From Halopenitus persicus (GTDB taxonomy: Archaea > Halobacteriota > Halobacteria > Halobacteriales > Haloferacaceae): a stretch of DNA of 64,000 nucleotides. A program made the position numbers and the translations under genes. Position 1 is the stretch's first letter, and each line of letters starts with the position of its first letter. The notes beneath the pieces are model-generated. The model was not told the origin of the DNA. It searched no databases and worked only from the letters and a program-made list of their open reading frames with translations. Below are positions 16,704 through 25,131 of the stretch, in pieces. Location of the stretch: contig NZ_AP017558.1 in the NCBI RefSeq assembly GCF_002355635.1, positions 1,860,001-1,924,000 on the forward strand, read 5' to 3'.

Positions 16704-17966
16704 ATGAACTATAACTACAGGTATCGACTCAAACCGACTGACCGCCAGCGGAAGACGCTGGATTATCACCGCGATACCTGTAGACAACTCTACAACCACG
16801 CGCTGTACCGCTTCAACCAGATTCCCGAGAGCGACGGCACTGTCAAACAGCGCGTCCGAAAAATCCGTGACGAACTTCCCGTCCTCAAAGACTGGTGGGA
16901 CGCACTCACCGACGTGTACTCGAAAGTGCTTCAGCCCACCGTTATGCGGATTGCTAAGAATATCAAACGTCTCGGACAACTCAAAGAACAGGGCTATACC
17001 GTCGGTGAACTCCGGTGGAAGTCACCGCGAGAATTCCGCAGTTTCACGTACAACCAGTCTGGCTTCGAACTCGACAAAAAGGATGGTCAGACCGTGTTGT
17101 CACTGTCCAAACTCGCGGACATTCCCATCGAACTCCACCGACCGCTCCCCGACGACGCCACGGTCAAGGAAGTCACGCTCAAAAAGGAGAAGACAGGTGA
17201 GTGGTTCGCCATCTTCGGTATCGAGATGGACGGAGAACCACCAACGAAGCCATCGCTGGCCGATATTGACGCAGAGAATATGGTCGGCATCGACGTGGGT
17301 ATCCTGAAGTATGCCCAAGACACCGACGGCACGGCAGTCGAATCACTCGACCTGTCGGCGGAACGCGACAGGCTCGAACGAGAACAACGGACTCTCTCGC
17401 GCAAAGAGTACAAGTCGCACAACTGGAAGAAACAGCGCCAGCGAGTGGCTGAGTGTCACTTCCAAATCAAGCGCAAACGTCGTGACTTCCTGCACAAACT
17501 CTCGAACTACTACGCCCGAGAGTACGAGCTAGTCGCGGTCGAAAACCTCGACGTAAAAGGGATGCTCGAATCGGCGCGCAACAGCCGCAATACGGCGTCA
17601 GCAGCGTGGAATACCTTCACGGATATGCTCGAATACAAGTGCGAACGCGAAGGCACGCACTTCGTGGAGGTTGAACCCGAAGGCACAACCAAAGAGTGCG
17701 CTCAGTGTGGCGTCGCAACCGACAAGCCGCTGTGGGTGCGGGAACACTCCTGTCCCGCCTGTGGCTTGAAAGCGGACAGAGACGCAAACGCAGCGTGGAA
17801 CATTCTTCTTCGTGGACTCACCGAACTAGGAGTGGATCACTCCGAAGGAACGCCTGTGGAGACTGCGCTCCCTGCGGACACTGCGGTTGTGTCTGCAAAG
17901 CGCGTCCTGGAAGCAGGAAGCCCCTGCCTCAAGGAGCCGCCGAAGGCGGCGAGTAGGCAGGGGTAG
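16704..17966 (+). CDS. tnpB: TnpB, RNA-guided nuclease (element B)
   Basis: A 420-aa TnpB clearly different from the copy in element A but with the same layout. RuvC residues: Asp197 (VGIDVGILKYA), Glu280 (VAVENLDVKGML) and Asp358/Asp360 (ADRDANAAWNIL). Zinc-finger cysteines are Cys332, Cys335, Cys350 and Cys353. The reading frame runs through the right-end hairpin, so the last residues (CLKEPPKAASRQG) are encoded by the RNA-structure region, and the TAG stop sits just after the hairpin. No truncation or frameshift is visible. It follows the DUF2080 gene closely. Confidence 0.93.
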   Translation: MNYNYRYRLKPTDRQRKTLDYHRDTCRQLYNHALYRFNQIPESDGTVKQRVRKIRDELPVLKDWWDALTDVYSKVLQPTVMRIAKNIKRLGQLKEQGYTVGELRWKSPREFRSFTYNQSGFELDKKDGQTVLSLSKLADIPIELHRPLPDDATVKEVTLKKEKTGEWFAIFGIEMDGEPPTKPSLADIDAENMVGIDVGILKYAQDTDGTAVESLDLSAERDRLEREQRTLSRKEYKSHNWKKQRQRVAECHFQIKRKRRDFLHKLSNYYAREYELVAVENLDVKGMLESARNSRNTASAAWNTFTDMLEYKCEREGTHFVEVEPEGTTKECAQCGVATDKPLWVREHSCPACGLKADRDANAAWNILLRGLTELGVDHSEGTPVETALPADTAVVSAKRVLEAGSPCLKEPPKAASRQG

Positions 17967-17971
17967 TTCAC
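17851..17971 (+). ncRNA. Predicted reRNA (omega-RNA) scaffold of element B
   Basis: The 3' end of tnpB from 17851 matches the end of element A over about 70 nt with only about ten differences, including the stem GACAC/GTGTC with a different loop. It is followed by a 9-bp terminal stem enclosing a second hairpin, larger than in element A. The probable guide would start just beyond TTCAC at 17967-17971. Confidence 0.5.
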
Positions 17972-18140
17972 TGTTTCCGATCGCGCAATGGGATCCGTTT
18001 GCCGGCGCCACGATCGTTCCGGTCGGCGATTCACGGCCGCGCGCTTCGGCCGGGCTATGACTGCCCCGTTCGATCGCGTCGCGACTGTCCCGTTCGGCCG
18101 TTTCGACCGGTTTATACCGGCGGAACCGCGCTACCGACGT

Positions 18141-18716
18141 ATGGACGAGACGGAGACGCGATCCGGTTCGACGGACGAGACGGCCGACCTCATCGCCGCG
18201 CTGCGTGCGGCCGACGCCGTGCGGTTCGGCGAGTTCGAGCTCTCCCACGGCGGCACGAGCGACTACTACGTCGACAAGTACCTCTTCGAGACGGACCCCG
18301 AGTGTCTCCGGCTGATCGCGGCCGCCTTCGCCGACCGCCTCGCCGACGTCGACGCGAAGCTCGCCGGCGTCGCCCTGGGCGCCGTGCCGCTCGTGGCGGT
18401 CACGGCGGCCGAGATCGACCGCCCCTACGTCATCGCCCGCAAGCAGGCCAAGGAGTACGGCACCGGCAACCGGATCGAAGGGCGGCTGGCCGACGGCGAG
18501 GAGGTCGTCGTTCTCGAGGACATCGCGACGACCGGCCGGTCGGCGCTCGACGCCGTCGAGGCGCTGCGCGATGCGGGCGCGGTCGTCGACCGCGTCCTCG
18601 TCGTCGTGGACCGACAGGAGGGCGCCGCGGAGCTGCTCGCCGACCACGACGTCGAACTCGAGTCGCTCGTGAACGCCTCGCAGCTGCTGGCCGACGCCGA
18701 CCGTAACGACGGATAA
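18141..18716 (+). CDS. pyrE: Orotate phosphoribosyltransferase
   Basis: Fifth step of UMP synthesis: orotate plus PRPP gives OMP. The 191-aa length is usual. The N-terminal hood has [21 protein letters not shown], the orotate-binding region with substrate-contacting Lys. The PRPP-binding motif is [21 protein letters not shown] (about residues 116-136), in the 13-residue form with the two acidic residues and TTG loop. [15 protein letters not shown] is the mobile catalytic loop region. The start at 18141 follows a TATA-like stretch; an ATG at 17988 lies next to the tnpB element and was rejected. Confidence 0.96.
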   Translation: MDETETRSGSTDETADLIAALRAADAVRFGEFELSHGGTSDYYVDKYLFETDPECLRLIAAAFADRLADVDAKLAGVALGAVPLVAVTAAEIDRPYVIARKQAKEYGTGNRIEGRLADGEEVVVLEDIATTGRSALDAVEALRDAGAVVDRVLVVVDRQEGAAELLADHDVELESLVNASQLLADADRNDG

Positions 18717-18761
18717 AACAGAAACCGCGAGCGAAAGCCGCGAGGGAAAGCCGCTGCCGGG

Positions 18762-19760
18762 CTACGCGACCGGCGTGCGCTCGACGACGGTCCCGTCGAC
18801 CGTCGGATACTGTTCGACGATCTCCCCGTCGTCGAGGTCGCCCTCCTCGATCATCTCCTCGAGGAGCCACCAGGCGACCTCGACGTGGTTCGATTTGACC
18901 GTGTAGAACTCCTCGGGAACGCCCAGGGCCTCGAAACGGCCCGGGTCGGTGTACGTCTTCCCGTAGACGAGCGTTCCGTCGTCGGTGACCTCGTCGAACT
19001 CCCGGCGGACGTTCTTCGCCATCCGTTTGAGGCGGTTCCGGTGTTGTGCCGCGTCCTTGAACACGGAGGTGCAGAAGTAGACCTTCTCGTGGCTCGCCAT
19101 CTCGGCGACGATCGCCTCGTCCTTCGAGCCCTCGACCGCGGACATGTGGCCCTCCTGAAGCTCGAAGCCCTCCTCCTGCATCCGCCGGTAGTTGCCGTCG
19201 CTCATTTCGAACTCGTTGACGTTGCAGAACTCAGCGGCGCCCTCGTCCAGGAACTCGATGAACTCCGGCTCCGCGCGGATGCCGGGGATCTCGAAGGCCG
19301 GCGTGAGTCCCTCCTCGCGGGCGATGTGGAGGATCTCCTCCCACTCGGTTCCGTGGAGGTCGCCCCACAGCTCCAGCGGCGGGTGAAAGCGGATCTCGTC
19401 GAGGCCCGCCTCGCTCAGGCGGCGCATGTTCTCCCGACCGCCGGTGATGCCGGTATATAAGTGCGTGTGGTGGTCCTCGCCGAACTCGTCCTTCAACAGC
19501 CGCAGGTATCGGCAGGTCTTCTCGAGGGCCTCCTGGGGTTCCCCGCCGGTGATCGAGGTCCCCAGCGCGTCCATCCGCTTGGCCTCGGTGATGACGTCCT
19601 CGTCGTCCTCCACGAGGCGCTCGTTGGCGTAGACGTCGGTGACGTTCTTGCGCTTCTCGCCGAGCGGGCAGTAGAAACAGTCCCGCTGGTCACAGTAGCC
19701 GTAGACGAACAGGACCATCTTCCCGCCCTTGGCGCACTGTTCACAGCCCTTCGATATCAT
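18762..19760 (-). CDS. Radical SAM protein with a Cx4Cx2C motif
   Basis: A 332-aa radical SAM protein, by sequence in the group related to pyruvate formate-lyase activating enzyme (COG2108-like, from memory). The cluster-binding cysteines are Cys23, Cys28 and Cys31 in GYCDQRDCFYCPLGEKRK, spaced Cx4Cx2C rather than the classic Cx3Cx2C. The SAM-binding GGEP motif follows (ITGGEPQEALEKT). Cys6 and Cys9 (CEQCAKGG) at the N-terminus could bind another metal. The substrate is unknown and neighbours give no clue: pyrE is convergent and the DUF373 gene is divergent. Confidence 0.85.
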   Translation of the reverse strand: MISKGCEQCAKGGKMVLFVYGYCDQRDCFYCPLGEKRKNVTDVYANERLVEDDEDVITEAKRMDALGTSITGGEPQEALEKTCRYLRLLKDEFGEDHHTHLYTGITGGRENMRRLSEAGLDEIRFHPPLELWGDLHGTEWEEILHIAREEGLTPAFEIPGIRAEPEFIEFLDEGAAEFCNVNEFEMSDGNYRRMQEEGFELQEGHMSAVEGSKDEAIVAEMASHEKVYFCTSVFKDAAQHRNRLKRMAKNVRREFDEVTDDGTLVYGKTYTDPGRFEALGVPEEFYTVKSNHVEVAWWLLEEMIEEGDLDDGEIVEQYPTVDGTVVERTPVA

Positions 19761-19920
19761 CTACGCCACGATAGCGGCTCAGGCCTCAAAAACCGTCCGA
19801 ACCGGGAACTCCCGTGTGGCCGGCTCGCGTACGGATGGACCGACGACCCCCGCTGCCGGATCGGAGCGACTGCGCCGACTGGCCGAAAGCATATGCCCGC
19901 CCGTCCCGTAGCCGTCACCG

Positions 19921-21045
19921 ATGCTGCTCGTCCTCTGTGTCGACCTCGACGACGACCTCGGCCGGAAGGCGGGAACCGACACTCCCGTCATCGGCCGCGA
20001 CGCGGTCACCGAGGCCGCGGTCGCGCTCGCGACGGTCGACCCGGAGGACTCGGACGTCAACGTTCTCTTTCAGGGGATCACCGTTCACGACGAGCTGGTC
20101 GCCACGAGCGACGAGGAGGTGGCCGTCGCGGCCGTCACCGGCGTCGACGGGTCGGACGTCCAGGCCAATCGGAAGGTCGGCGAGGAGGTCGACCGGGTGC
20201 TCGCGGAGCTGTCCAGCGGCGAGGAGATCAGCGCGATCGTCATCACCGACGGCGCCCAGGACGAGTCCGTCCTCCCGGTGATCCGGTCCCGGCTGCCGGT
20301 CGACGGCGTGCGCCGCGTCGTCGTTCGGCAGGCCCAGAATCTGGAGTCGATGTACTACACGATGAAGCAGGTGCTTGCGGATCCCGAGACGCGCGGGACC
20401 ATCCTCGTCCCGCTCGGCATCCTGCTGCTCATCTATCCGCTCGTCGTCCTGGCGAACCTCTTCGACGTCGCCGGCGCGATGGTTCTCGGGATCATCTCCG
20501 CCCTGCTGGGCCTGTACTCGCTGTTTCGCGGCCTCGGGCTCGAATCCGCCGTCGACACGACGGCCGACCGCGTCCGGAACGTCCTCTACGCCGGCCGCGT
20601 GACGCTCATCACCTACGTCGTCGCGCTCGCGCTGTTGGTGATCGGCGGCGTCCAGGGGTACGAGACCTTCGAGACCGTCCGCGCGACGATCGCCCCCGAG
20701 GACCCGATGCCCGTCGGTCCCGCGGTCGCCGCGCTCGTCCACGGGGCCGTCCAGTGGCTCGCCGCCGCGGGGATCACCTCCAGCCTCGGCCAGATCACCG
20801 ACGAGTACCTCGCCGGCCAGTTCCGCTGGCGGTATCTCAACGCGCCCGTCTACGTGGTGTCGATCGCCGCCGTCCTTTACGCGCTGTCGGGCTTTTTCCT
20901 CCCGCCGGTCGCCGGCGTGCGGTCGTTCCTGCTCGGCGACCTCGCCCTCGTGCTCACGGCCGGCACGCTGTTGGGCGTGTTGAGCACGCTCACCTTCGCC
21001 GTCGCCGAGTCGCGGACCGAGGACCGGCCCGCGGATCCGGCCTGA
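19921..21045 (+). CDS. DUF373 family membrane protein
   Basis: A 374-aa archaeal conserved protein of unknown function. The first about 150 residues form a soluble alpha/beta domain (LLVLCVDLDDDLGRKAGTDTPVIG at the start, with Asp-rich loop; IVITDGAQDESVLPVI and VRRVVVRQAQNLESMYYTMKQ later). From about residue 158 there are six or so hydrophobic segments (GTILVPLGILLLIYPLVVL onwards), with a short polar tail. The cytosolic domain has features of a nucleotide- or metal-binding fold, but no activity can be assigned. The start at 19921 is the first ATG ahead of the conserved LLVLCVDLDDD. Confidence 0.85.
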   Translation: MLLVLCVDLDDDLGRKAGTDTPVIGRDAVTEAAVALATVDPEDSDVNVLFQGITVHDELVATSDEEVAVAAVTGVDGSDVQANRKVGEEVDRVLAELSSGEEISAIVITDGAQDESVLPVIRSRLPVDGVRRVVVRQAQNLESMYYTMKQVLADPETRGTILVPLGILLLIYPLVVLANLFDVAGAMVLGIISALLGLYSLFRGLGLESAVDTTADRVRNVLYAGRVTLITYVVALALLVIGGVQGYETFETVRATIAPEDPMPVGPAVAALVHGAVQWLAAAGITSSLGQITDEYLAGQFRWRYLNAPVYVVSIAAVLYALSGFFLPPVAGVRSFLLGDLALVLTAGTLLGVLSTLTFAVAESRTEDRPADPA

Positions 21046-21062
21046 CCTCGCCGAATCGCTGT

Positions 21063-21114
21063 GAACGTCCGGTGCGATCGGTCGATACGAACGTCCGGTG
21101 CGATCGGTCGGTGC
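21063..21114. repeat. 26-bp tandem duplication before yjbQ
   Basis: The word GAACGTCCGGTGCGATCGGT occurs at 21063 and again at 21089, a period of 26 bp, just after the DUF373 stop codon. Confidence 0.85.
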
Positions 21115-21148
21115 CGTTTTCGGCCGTGCCCGCGTTCGGTCGCGTACG

Positions 21149-21529
21149 ATGACCTTCTCCATCGAGACGGACGGCCCCACCGCGGTGCACGACGTCACCG
21201 ACCGAGTCGAGGCCGCGGTCCCGGCGGACGCAGACGGGCTCGTGACCGTTTTCGTCCGGCACACGACCGCCGGCGTCGTCGTCAACGAGCCGGAATCGCG
21301 GCTGCTCGACGACCTCGAGGCGTTCCTCGAGGAGCTGGTGTCCGAGGAGGGCTGGAAACACGACCGGCTCGACGGCAACGCGGACGCCCACCTGCGTGCG
21401 ACGCTGCTCGGCGAGAGCGTCACGGTTCCCGTCTCGGACGGCGCGCTCGACCTCGGTCGCTGGCAGGCGGTCCTCCTCGTGGACTGTGACGGACCGCGAA
21501 CGCGGTCGATCGACGTGCTCGTGCACTGA
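21149..21529 (+). CDS. YjbQ / UPF0047 family protein
   Basis: A 126-aa protein of the YjbQ family, a compact beta-sandwich trimer; some members have thiamine phosphate synthase side activity. The signature is present: TVFVRHTTAGVVVNEPE (about residues 31-47), HLRATLLGESVTVPV (with the conserved His), and LGRWQAVLLVDCDGPRTRSI at the C-terminus, where GxWQxIxLxExDGPRxR is the family motif. The true role is not settled. The start at 21149 (MTFSIETDG) is chosen over an upstream ATG within a Arg-rich stretch. Confidence 0.9.
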   Translation: MTFSIETDGPTAVHDVTDRVEAAVPADADGLVTVFVRHTTAGVVVNEPESRLLDDLEAFLEELVSEEGWKHDRLDGNADAHLRATLLGESVTVPVSDGALDLGRWQAVLLVDCDGPRTRSIDVLVH

Positions 21530-21556
21530 GGCCCGGTCGACACGAAAACGAAACGG

Positions 21557-21595
21557 AACGGACCGAGAACGGACCGAGAACGGACCGAGAACGGG
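21557..21595. repeat. 12-bp tandem repeat between yjbQ and archaemetzincin genes
   Basis: ACGGACCGAGAA is repeated three times head to tail in the short gap between two convergent genes. Confidence 0.85.
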
Positions 21596-21603
21596 ACGGG
21601 GGA

Positions 21604-22125
21604 TCAGCGAATCGATCGCGAACAGGAGCCACAGAGGTTCTCCTCCTTGACGTCGACCTCCCGGACGGTCGGCGAGAAGGACATCACGCACTTGCTGTTG
21701 TCGCAGTGTTCCAGTCCGAGGGTGTGGCCGATCTCGTGGACGACCTCCTTGCGGACCCGGTCGTCGACGACCTCGCGCTGTGGCTTGGAGGTGATCCCGC
21801 CGTCGGAGGAGGTCTGGAGCCGGTAGGTCGAGATGACCGACCCGTTTCCGTTGAGGTATGCGAGCCCGAAGACGTAGTTCCGGCGGCGGTAGAACAGATC
21901 CCGCGCGGTGATCCCGATGTTCTTCTCGCCGCCCCCGACGCGGCTCACGGTCTCGATCAGGTCCTCCGCGCGGTACTGGTCGCGGCCGTCGTCGTAGGCG
22001 GACGCCGGGATCGACTGCTCGTCGTGTACGGTCACCTCACAGTCGTATACCGACCGTAGCGCGCTCGAGGCCTCCCGTTTGACTCGCGCGGAAACCCCCC
22101 CGACCGGAACGATGTCCACGAGCAT
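21604..22125 (-). CDS. amzA: Archaemetzincin metalloprotease
   Basis: A 173-aa zinc metalloprotease of the archaemetzincin family. The zinc motif HEIGHTLGLEHC (HExxHxxGxxH followed by Cys) and the downstream Cys-rich cluster (CDNSKCVMSF and NLCGSC) are the family hallmarks; the cysteines bind a second zinc. The Met of CVMSF is the metzincin Met-turn. The start at 22125 gives MLVDIVPVGGVSARVK, and a TATA-like ATTTATGAC lies about 20-30 bp upstream, suggesting a leaderless mRNA; an ATG at 22152 is possible but too close to that box. A long upstream frame on this strand is a shadow of UPF0146 and HAD genes. The peptide substrate is unknown. Confidence 0.93.
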   Translation of the reverse strand: MLVDIVPVGGVSARVKREASSALRSVYDCEVTVHDEQSIPASAYDDGRDQYRAEDLIETVSRVGGGEKNIGITARDLFYRRRNYVFGLAYLNGNGSVISTYRLQTSSDGGITSKPQREVVDDRVRKEVVHEIGHTLGLEHCDNSKCVMSFSPTVREVDVKEENLCGSCSRSIR

Positions 22126-22164
22126 GGAAGCCGTTATGCTCCCCCCTGTCATAAATGGCCCGAC

Positions 22165-22728
22165 GTGACCGGATCCGATCCGCCGCCGATCGTCGCCGTC
22201 GTCGCCGAGCTCCTCGCCCGCGACTCGCCGGTCGCGGACGCCGCGTCGCCCCTCGGATCGGCCGCCGAGGGTGGAACCGTCGTCGAGGTCGGGATCGGCG
22301 ATCGCCACGACGCGGCCCGCGCGCTCGCGAACGCTGGACACGACGTGATCGCGATCGACGTCACGGAGCGGGACGTTCCCTCCGGGGTCCGGTTCATTCA
22401 AGCGGACGTGCACGCCCTCGCCGACGGATCGGCGTCCCTCATCGATGGGTCGACGTCTCCGGTCGACGGGGCGGCGACCACCGCGGACGACCGCGGGGAC
22501 GATCCCTCGACTCCGGCGGTGGGTGATCCCTCGACTCCGGCGGTCGACGTCGTCTACGCGCGGAACCTCCCGGCGGAGATCCAGCCCGCGGCCGCCCGGT
22601 TCGCGGGCCGGATCGACGCTCCGCTCGCGTTCACGACGCTCGGATTCGAGGTGCCCTCCCCGTCTCTTCCCCCCACGCTCGTGCGTCGATCGGCAGGATC
22701 GGAGACCGTCTTCGTTCTCGCGGACTGA
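22165..22728 (+). CDS. UPF0146 family protein
   Basis: A 187-aa archaeal conserved protein starting at a GTG. The N-terminal part VVEVGIGDRHDAARALANAG then DVIAIDVTERDVPSGVRFI resembles the Rossmann-like SAM-binding half of methyltransferases (the GxG loop and the acidic end of strand 2), and this is the UPF0146 pattern. The C-terminal half contains VDVVYARNLPAEIQPAAARF. An in-frame insertion (about residues 90-130) is low-complexity and holds a 24-bp duplication. No catalytic motif for methyl transfer can be named. It is divergent from amzA with a very short shared upstream region. Confidence 0.8.
   Translation: MTGSDPPPIVAVVAELLARDSPVADAASPLGSAAEGGTVVEVGIGDRHDAARALANAGHDVIAIDVTERDVPSGVRFIQADVHALADGSASLIDGSTSPVDGAATTADDRGDDPSTPAVGDPSTPAVDVVYARNLPAEIQPAAARFAGRIDAPLAFTTLGFEVPSPSLPPTLVRRSAGSETVFVLAD
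22501..22548. repeat. 24-bp in-frame duplication in the UPF0146 gene
   Basis: GATCCCTCGACTCCGGCGGT starts at 22501 and again at 22525. It adds eight residues to a low-complexity linker and keeps the frame. Confidence 0.85.
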
Positions 22729-22791
22729 GCGTTCGGCGGCGGAGCGACGCCAGTCGGAACGGTTTTTCTCGCGGCCCTCGGAGGCGGAGGT

Positions 22792-23664
22792 ATGCAGGTC
22801 GACGCAGTCGTGCTGGACATCGACGGGGTGCTCGTGGACGTCGCCGACTCCTACCGGCGGGCGATCGTGGAGTCGATCGACCGCGTCTACGGCGCGACGA
22901 TCGCCCGCGAGGACGTCCAGCCGTTCAAGGACGCCGGCGGGTTCAACAACGACTGGGAGCTGACTGACGCCGCGGCGCTGTACGTGCTCGCCGATCGTCG
23001 CGATCCCGGGATCGACCCCACGGTCCCCGACTTCGCCGACCGCGTCGCCGCGGCCGGTGGCGGGCTCGCGGGCGCGAAGGACGTGCTCGCGGACGCGCTC
23101 GACGCCGCGGCCTGGGACGCGGTTCAGGAGGAGTGGGACCCCGACCGGCTCCGGGACGTGTTCCAAGCGCTGTATCTCGGCACCGACCTGTACCGCGATC
23201 TCGAGGGGGGCGATCCCCCGATCGAGGCTGACGGATACATCCACGACGAACCGGTGCTCGTCGACCCTGGCACCATCGACGCCCTGCAGAAGCGCTTCGA
23301 CGTCGGGGTGGTCACCGGCCGACCGGCCGCCGAGGCCGAGATCGCCCTCGACCGCGTCGGGCTCGACCTCCCCGAGATCCACCGGTTCACGATGGACGAC
23401 TGGGCGGAGGGCAAGCCGCACCCCGCCGCGCTCGTCACCCTCGCCGACCGGTTCGAGGCGACGACCGTGGCCTTCGTCGGCGACACGCTCGACGACGTCC
23501 GGACCGCCCGCAACGCCGACGAGACCGATTCCGATCGCGTCTACTACGGGATCGGCGTGTTGACCGGCGGACTGACCGGCGAGTCCGGCCGGCGAAAGTA
23601 CGTCGACGCCGGCGCCGACGCCGTGGTCGACGACGTGAACGCGCTGCCCGAGCTGCTCGAGTAA
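22792..23664 (+). CDS. HAD-superfamily phosphatase (TIGR01548-like)
   Basis: A 290-aa hydrolase of the haloacid dehalogenase superfamily. Motif I is [18 protein letters not shown] with nucleophile Asp9 and acid/base Asp11. Motif II is [14 protein letters not shown], motif III lies in the [15 protein letters not shown] segment (Lys), and motif IV is [17 protein letters not shown] helical cap domain sits between motifs I and II, with [15 protein letters not shown] typical of the TIGR01548 group that is often found near histidine biosynthesis genes in other species. Here hisE is 19 kb away, so that link is not supported. The substrate is unknown. Confidence 0.88.
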
Positions 23665-23797
23665 CGCCGTCCCCACCCCCACCGAGCAACCGAGCAACCG
23701 CGGTCGTGGGCGAGGGGCCTCGAACCCCGTTTCCTCCGCCCCCGTCCGATGTTTCCAGTGACGCAACCGCTAAGGGCGAGCCACGACCACTCCCGGT

Positions 23798-24466
23798 ATG
23801 CGAATCTCCATCCTCGGCGGCACCGGCGACGTCGGCGAAGGCCTGGCGCTCCGGTGGGCGTTCCACTCGAACCACGACGTCGTCATCGGCTCCCGTGACG
23901 CCGAGAAGGCGCACGCGAAGGCCGACGAGTACGAAACCGAGCTCGACAGCCGCGGCGTCGACGTCACGATCAACGGCTTCGAAAACGGGATGGCGGCCGA
24001 CCGCGGGGACGTGATCGTCCTCGCGGTCCCGCCGTACCACGTCGGCGACACGGTCGAATCGATCGCCGGAAAGCTCGACGACGACGACGTGCTCGTCTCC
24101 CCGGCGGTCGGGATGAAACGCGAGGAGGAGGGGTTCCGCTATCACCGCCCCGGTGCGGGCAGCGTCACGCGGATCGCCGCCGACGCCGCGCCCGATGACG
24201 TGTCCGTCGTCGGCGCGTTCCACAACCTCGCCGCGGGTCGGCTCGCGAACCTCGACGCCGACCTCGGGATCGATACCCTGATCCTCGGCGACGACGAGGA
24301 CGCGAAGGACATCGTCCGGATGCTCGCGGAGGACATCGACGGGCTCCGCGCGCTCGACGCCGGGGGGATCGCCAACGCCCCCGAGGTCGAGTCGATCACG
24401 CCCCTGCTCGTCACCCTCGCGATGCACAACGACCGACTCCACGACCTCGGCGTCCGGTTCTCCTAG
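23798..24466 (+). CDS. npdG: NADPH-dependent F420 reductase
   Basis: F420:NADP oxidoreductase, 222 aa, moving hydride between coenzyme F420H2 and NADP+. The N-terminal Rossmann loop is MRISILGGTGDVGEGLALRWA, followed by the NADP-recognising region VVIGSRDAEKAHAKA (Ser-Arg for the 2'-phosphate). VIVLAVPPYHVGDTVESI and the C-terminal helical LDAGGIANAPEVESITPLLV are conserved in the family. Haloarchaea make F420, so the role is plausible. A TATA-like box is not obvious. The gene stands between the HAD gene and a small membrane protein gene. Confidence 0.93.
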   Translation: MRISILGGTGDVGEGLALRWAFHSNHDVVIGSRDAEKAHAKADEYETELDSRGVDVTINGFENGMAADRGDVIVLAVPPYHVGDTVESIAGKLDDDDVLVSPAVGMKREEEGFRYHRPGAGSVTRIAADAAPDDVSVVGAFHNLAAGRLANLDADLGIDTLILGDDEDAKDIVRMLAEDIDGLRALDAGGIANAPEVESITPLLVTLAMHNDRLHDLGVRFS

Positions 24467-24560
24467 CGGCGCGTCGCGGTCCCTCCTTCGGTCCGCGTCC
24501 CGGAGAACGTTGTGCCGTCCCCGAAATTTATTGTCATCCGGGCGATCGGTCCCTGTGGGT

Positions 24561-24980
24561 ATGACGAAGGCATTCAAGGTATCCGGATTCGTCGGACTGG
24601 CCGTGATGATGGCCGTCGGCCTCCATCAGGCGATGATCCTCGCCGGCGGCGACGCCGTGCCGCGATGGATGATCGGCGGCCACGCCCACCTCGGCGTCCT
24701 GTCGATCCTCGCGATCGTGATGGGTTTCGCCGTGCCCGCGCTCGAGGTGACCGGGACCCTTCGGACCGCCGTCACGGGTCTGTTCCTCGCGGGACAGTGG
24801 GGAGTTCCCGGCGCCGTCTGGCTCGGCGAGGGCCTCGGGCTCGCGTTCCTCGTCCCGACCACGCTGTTGTGGGGCAGCGCCCTGATCGTCGCGATGCTGA
24901 TCATGGCCTACGTCGCCGCGACCCGGGACGCGACCGGACCGGGGTCCGGTCCGACCGGCGTCGCGCCGGCCGACGACTGA
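24561..24980 (+). CDS. Hypothetical four-TM membrane protein
   Basis: A 139-aa integral membrane protein with four predicted helices at about residues 8-27, 45-63, 68-88 and 98-118 (VSGFVGLAVMMAVGL; LGVLSILAIVMGFAVPA; TAVTGLFLAGQWGVPGAVW; FLVPTTLLWGSALIVAMLI). His21 and His41-x-His43 (GGHAHLG) lie near the membrane borders and could bind a metal or haem, but this is speculation. The tail is rich in Gly, Pro and Asp. I do not recognise the family. The start at 24561 (MTKAFKVSG) is chosen because residues before it are Arg-rich and lie upstream of the likely transcript start. Confidence 0.75.
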   Translation: MTKAFKVSGFVGLAVMMAVGLHQAMILAGGDAVPRWMIGGHAHLGVLSILAIVMGFAVPALEVTGTLRTAVTGLFLAGQWGVPGAVWLGEGLGLAFLVPTTLLWGSALIVAMLIMAYVAATRDATGPGSGPTGVAPADD

Positions 24981-25131
24981 CCCGCTCCGCGACCGACCGG
25001 TCGGTTACGGGGACCGATCGTCACGCAAACGCCCGTTTCGCCGCCGGATCCGTCCCGTCCGCCGGGGGACGAGTTGGCACGCGGGGGCGGCGGACGATAC
25101 GGTTATCCCCGTTCGAAGGGTAGTTTCGGAA

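Larger units (their letters stand above)
16372..17971 (+). mobile_element. IS200/IS605 (IS1341)-type element B: DUF2080 gene and tnpB
   Basis: A second tnpB element without tnpA. The left end holds a hairpin at 16375-16419 with CCCCC/GGGGG arms. The right end holds a longer, perfect one: CCCCTGCCT (17921-17929) pairs with AGGCAGGGG (17955-17963), enclosing a GCCGCC-GAA-GGCGGC stem. The two ends share the words CTCAAGGAGC and GCGAGTAGG, so the left end is a diverged version of the right. TTCAC at 17967-17971 marks the probable right limit. Confidence 0.8.

Noticed and set aside
14889-17966. A CRISPR-Cas12 system
   Set aside because: The two nucleases have TnpB size and domain order, lie inside IS ends with terminal hairpins, and no array is present.
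22126-23766. Long upstream extension of the archaemetzincin frame
   Set aside because: The extension lies antisense to the UPF0146 and HAD genes and is not protein-like. The archaemetzincin domain starts at 22125.
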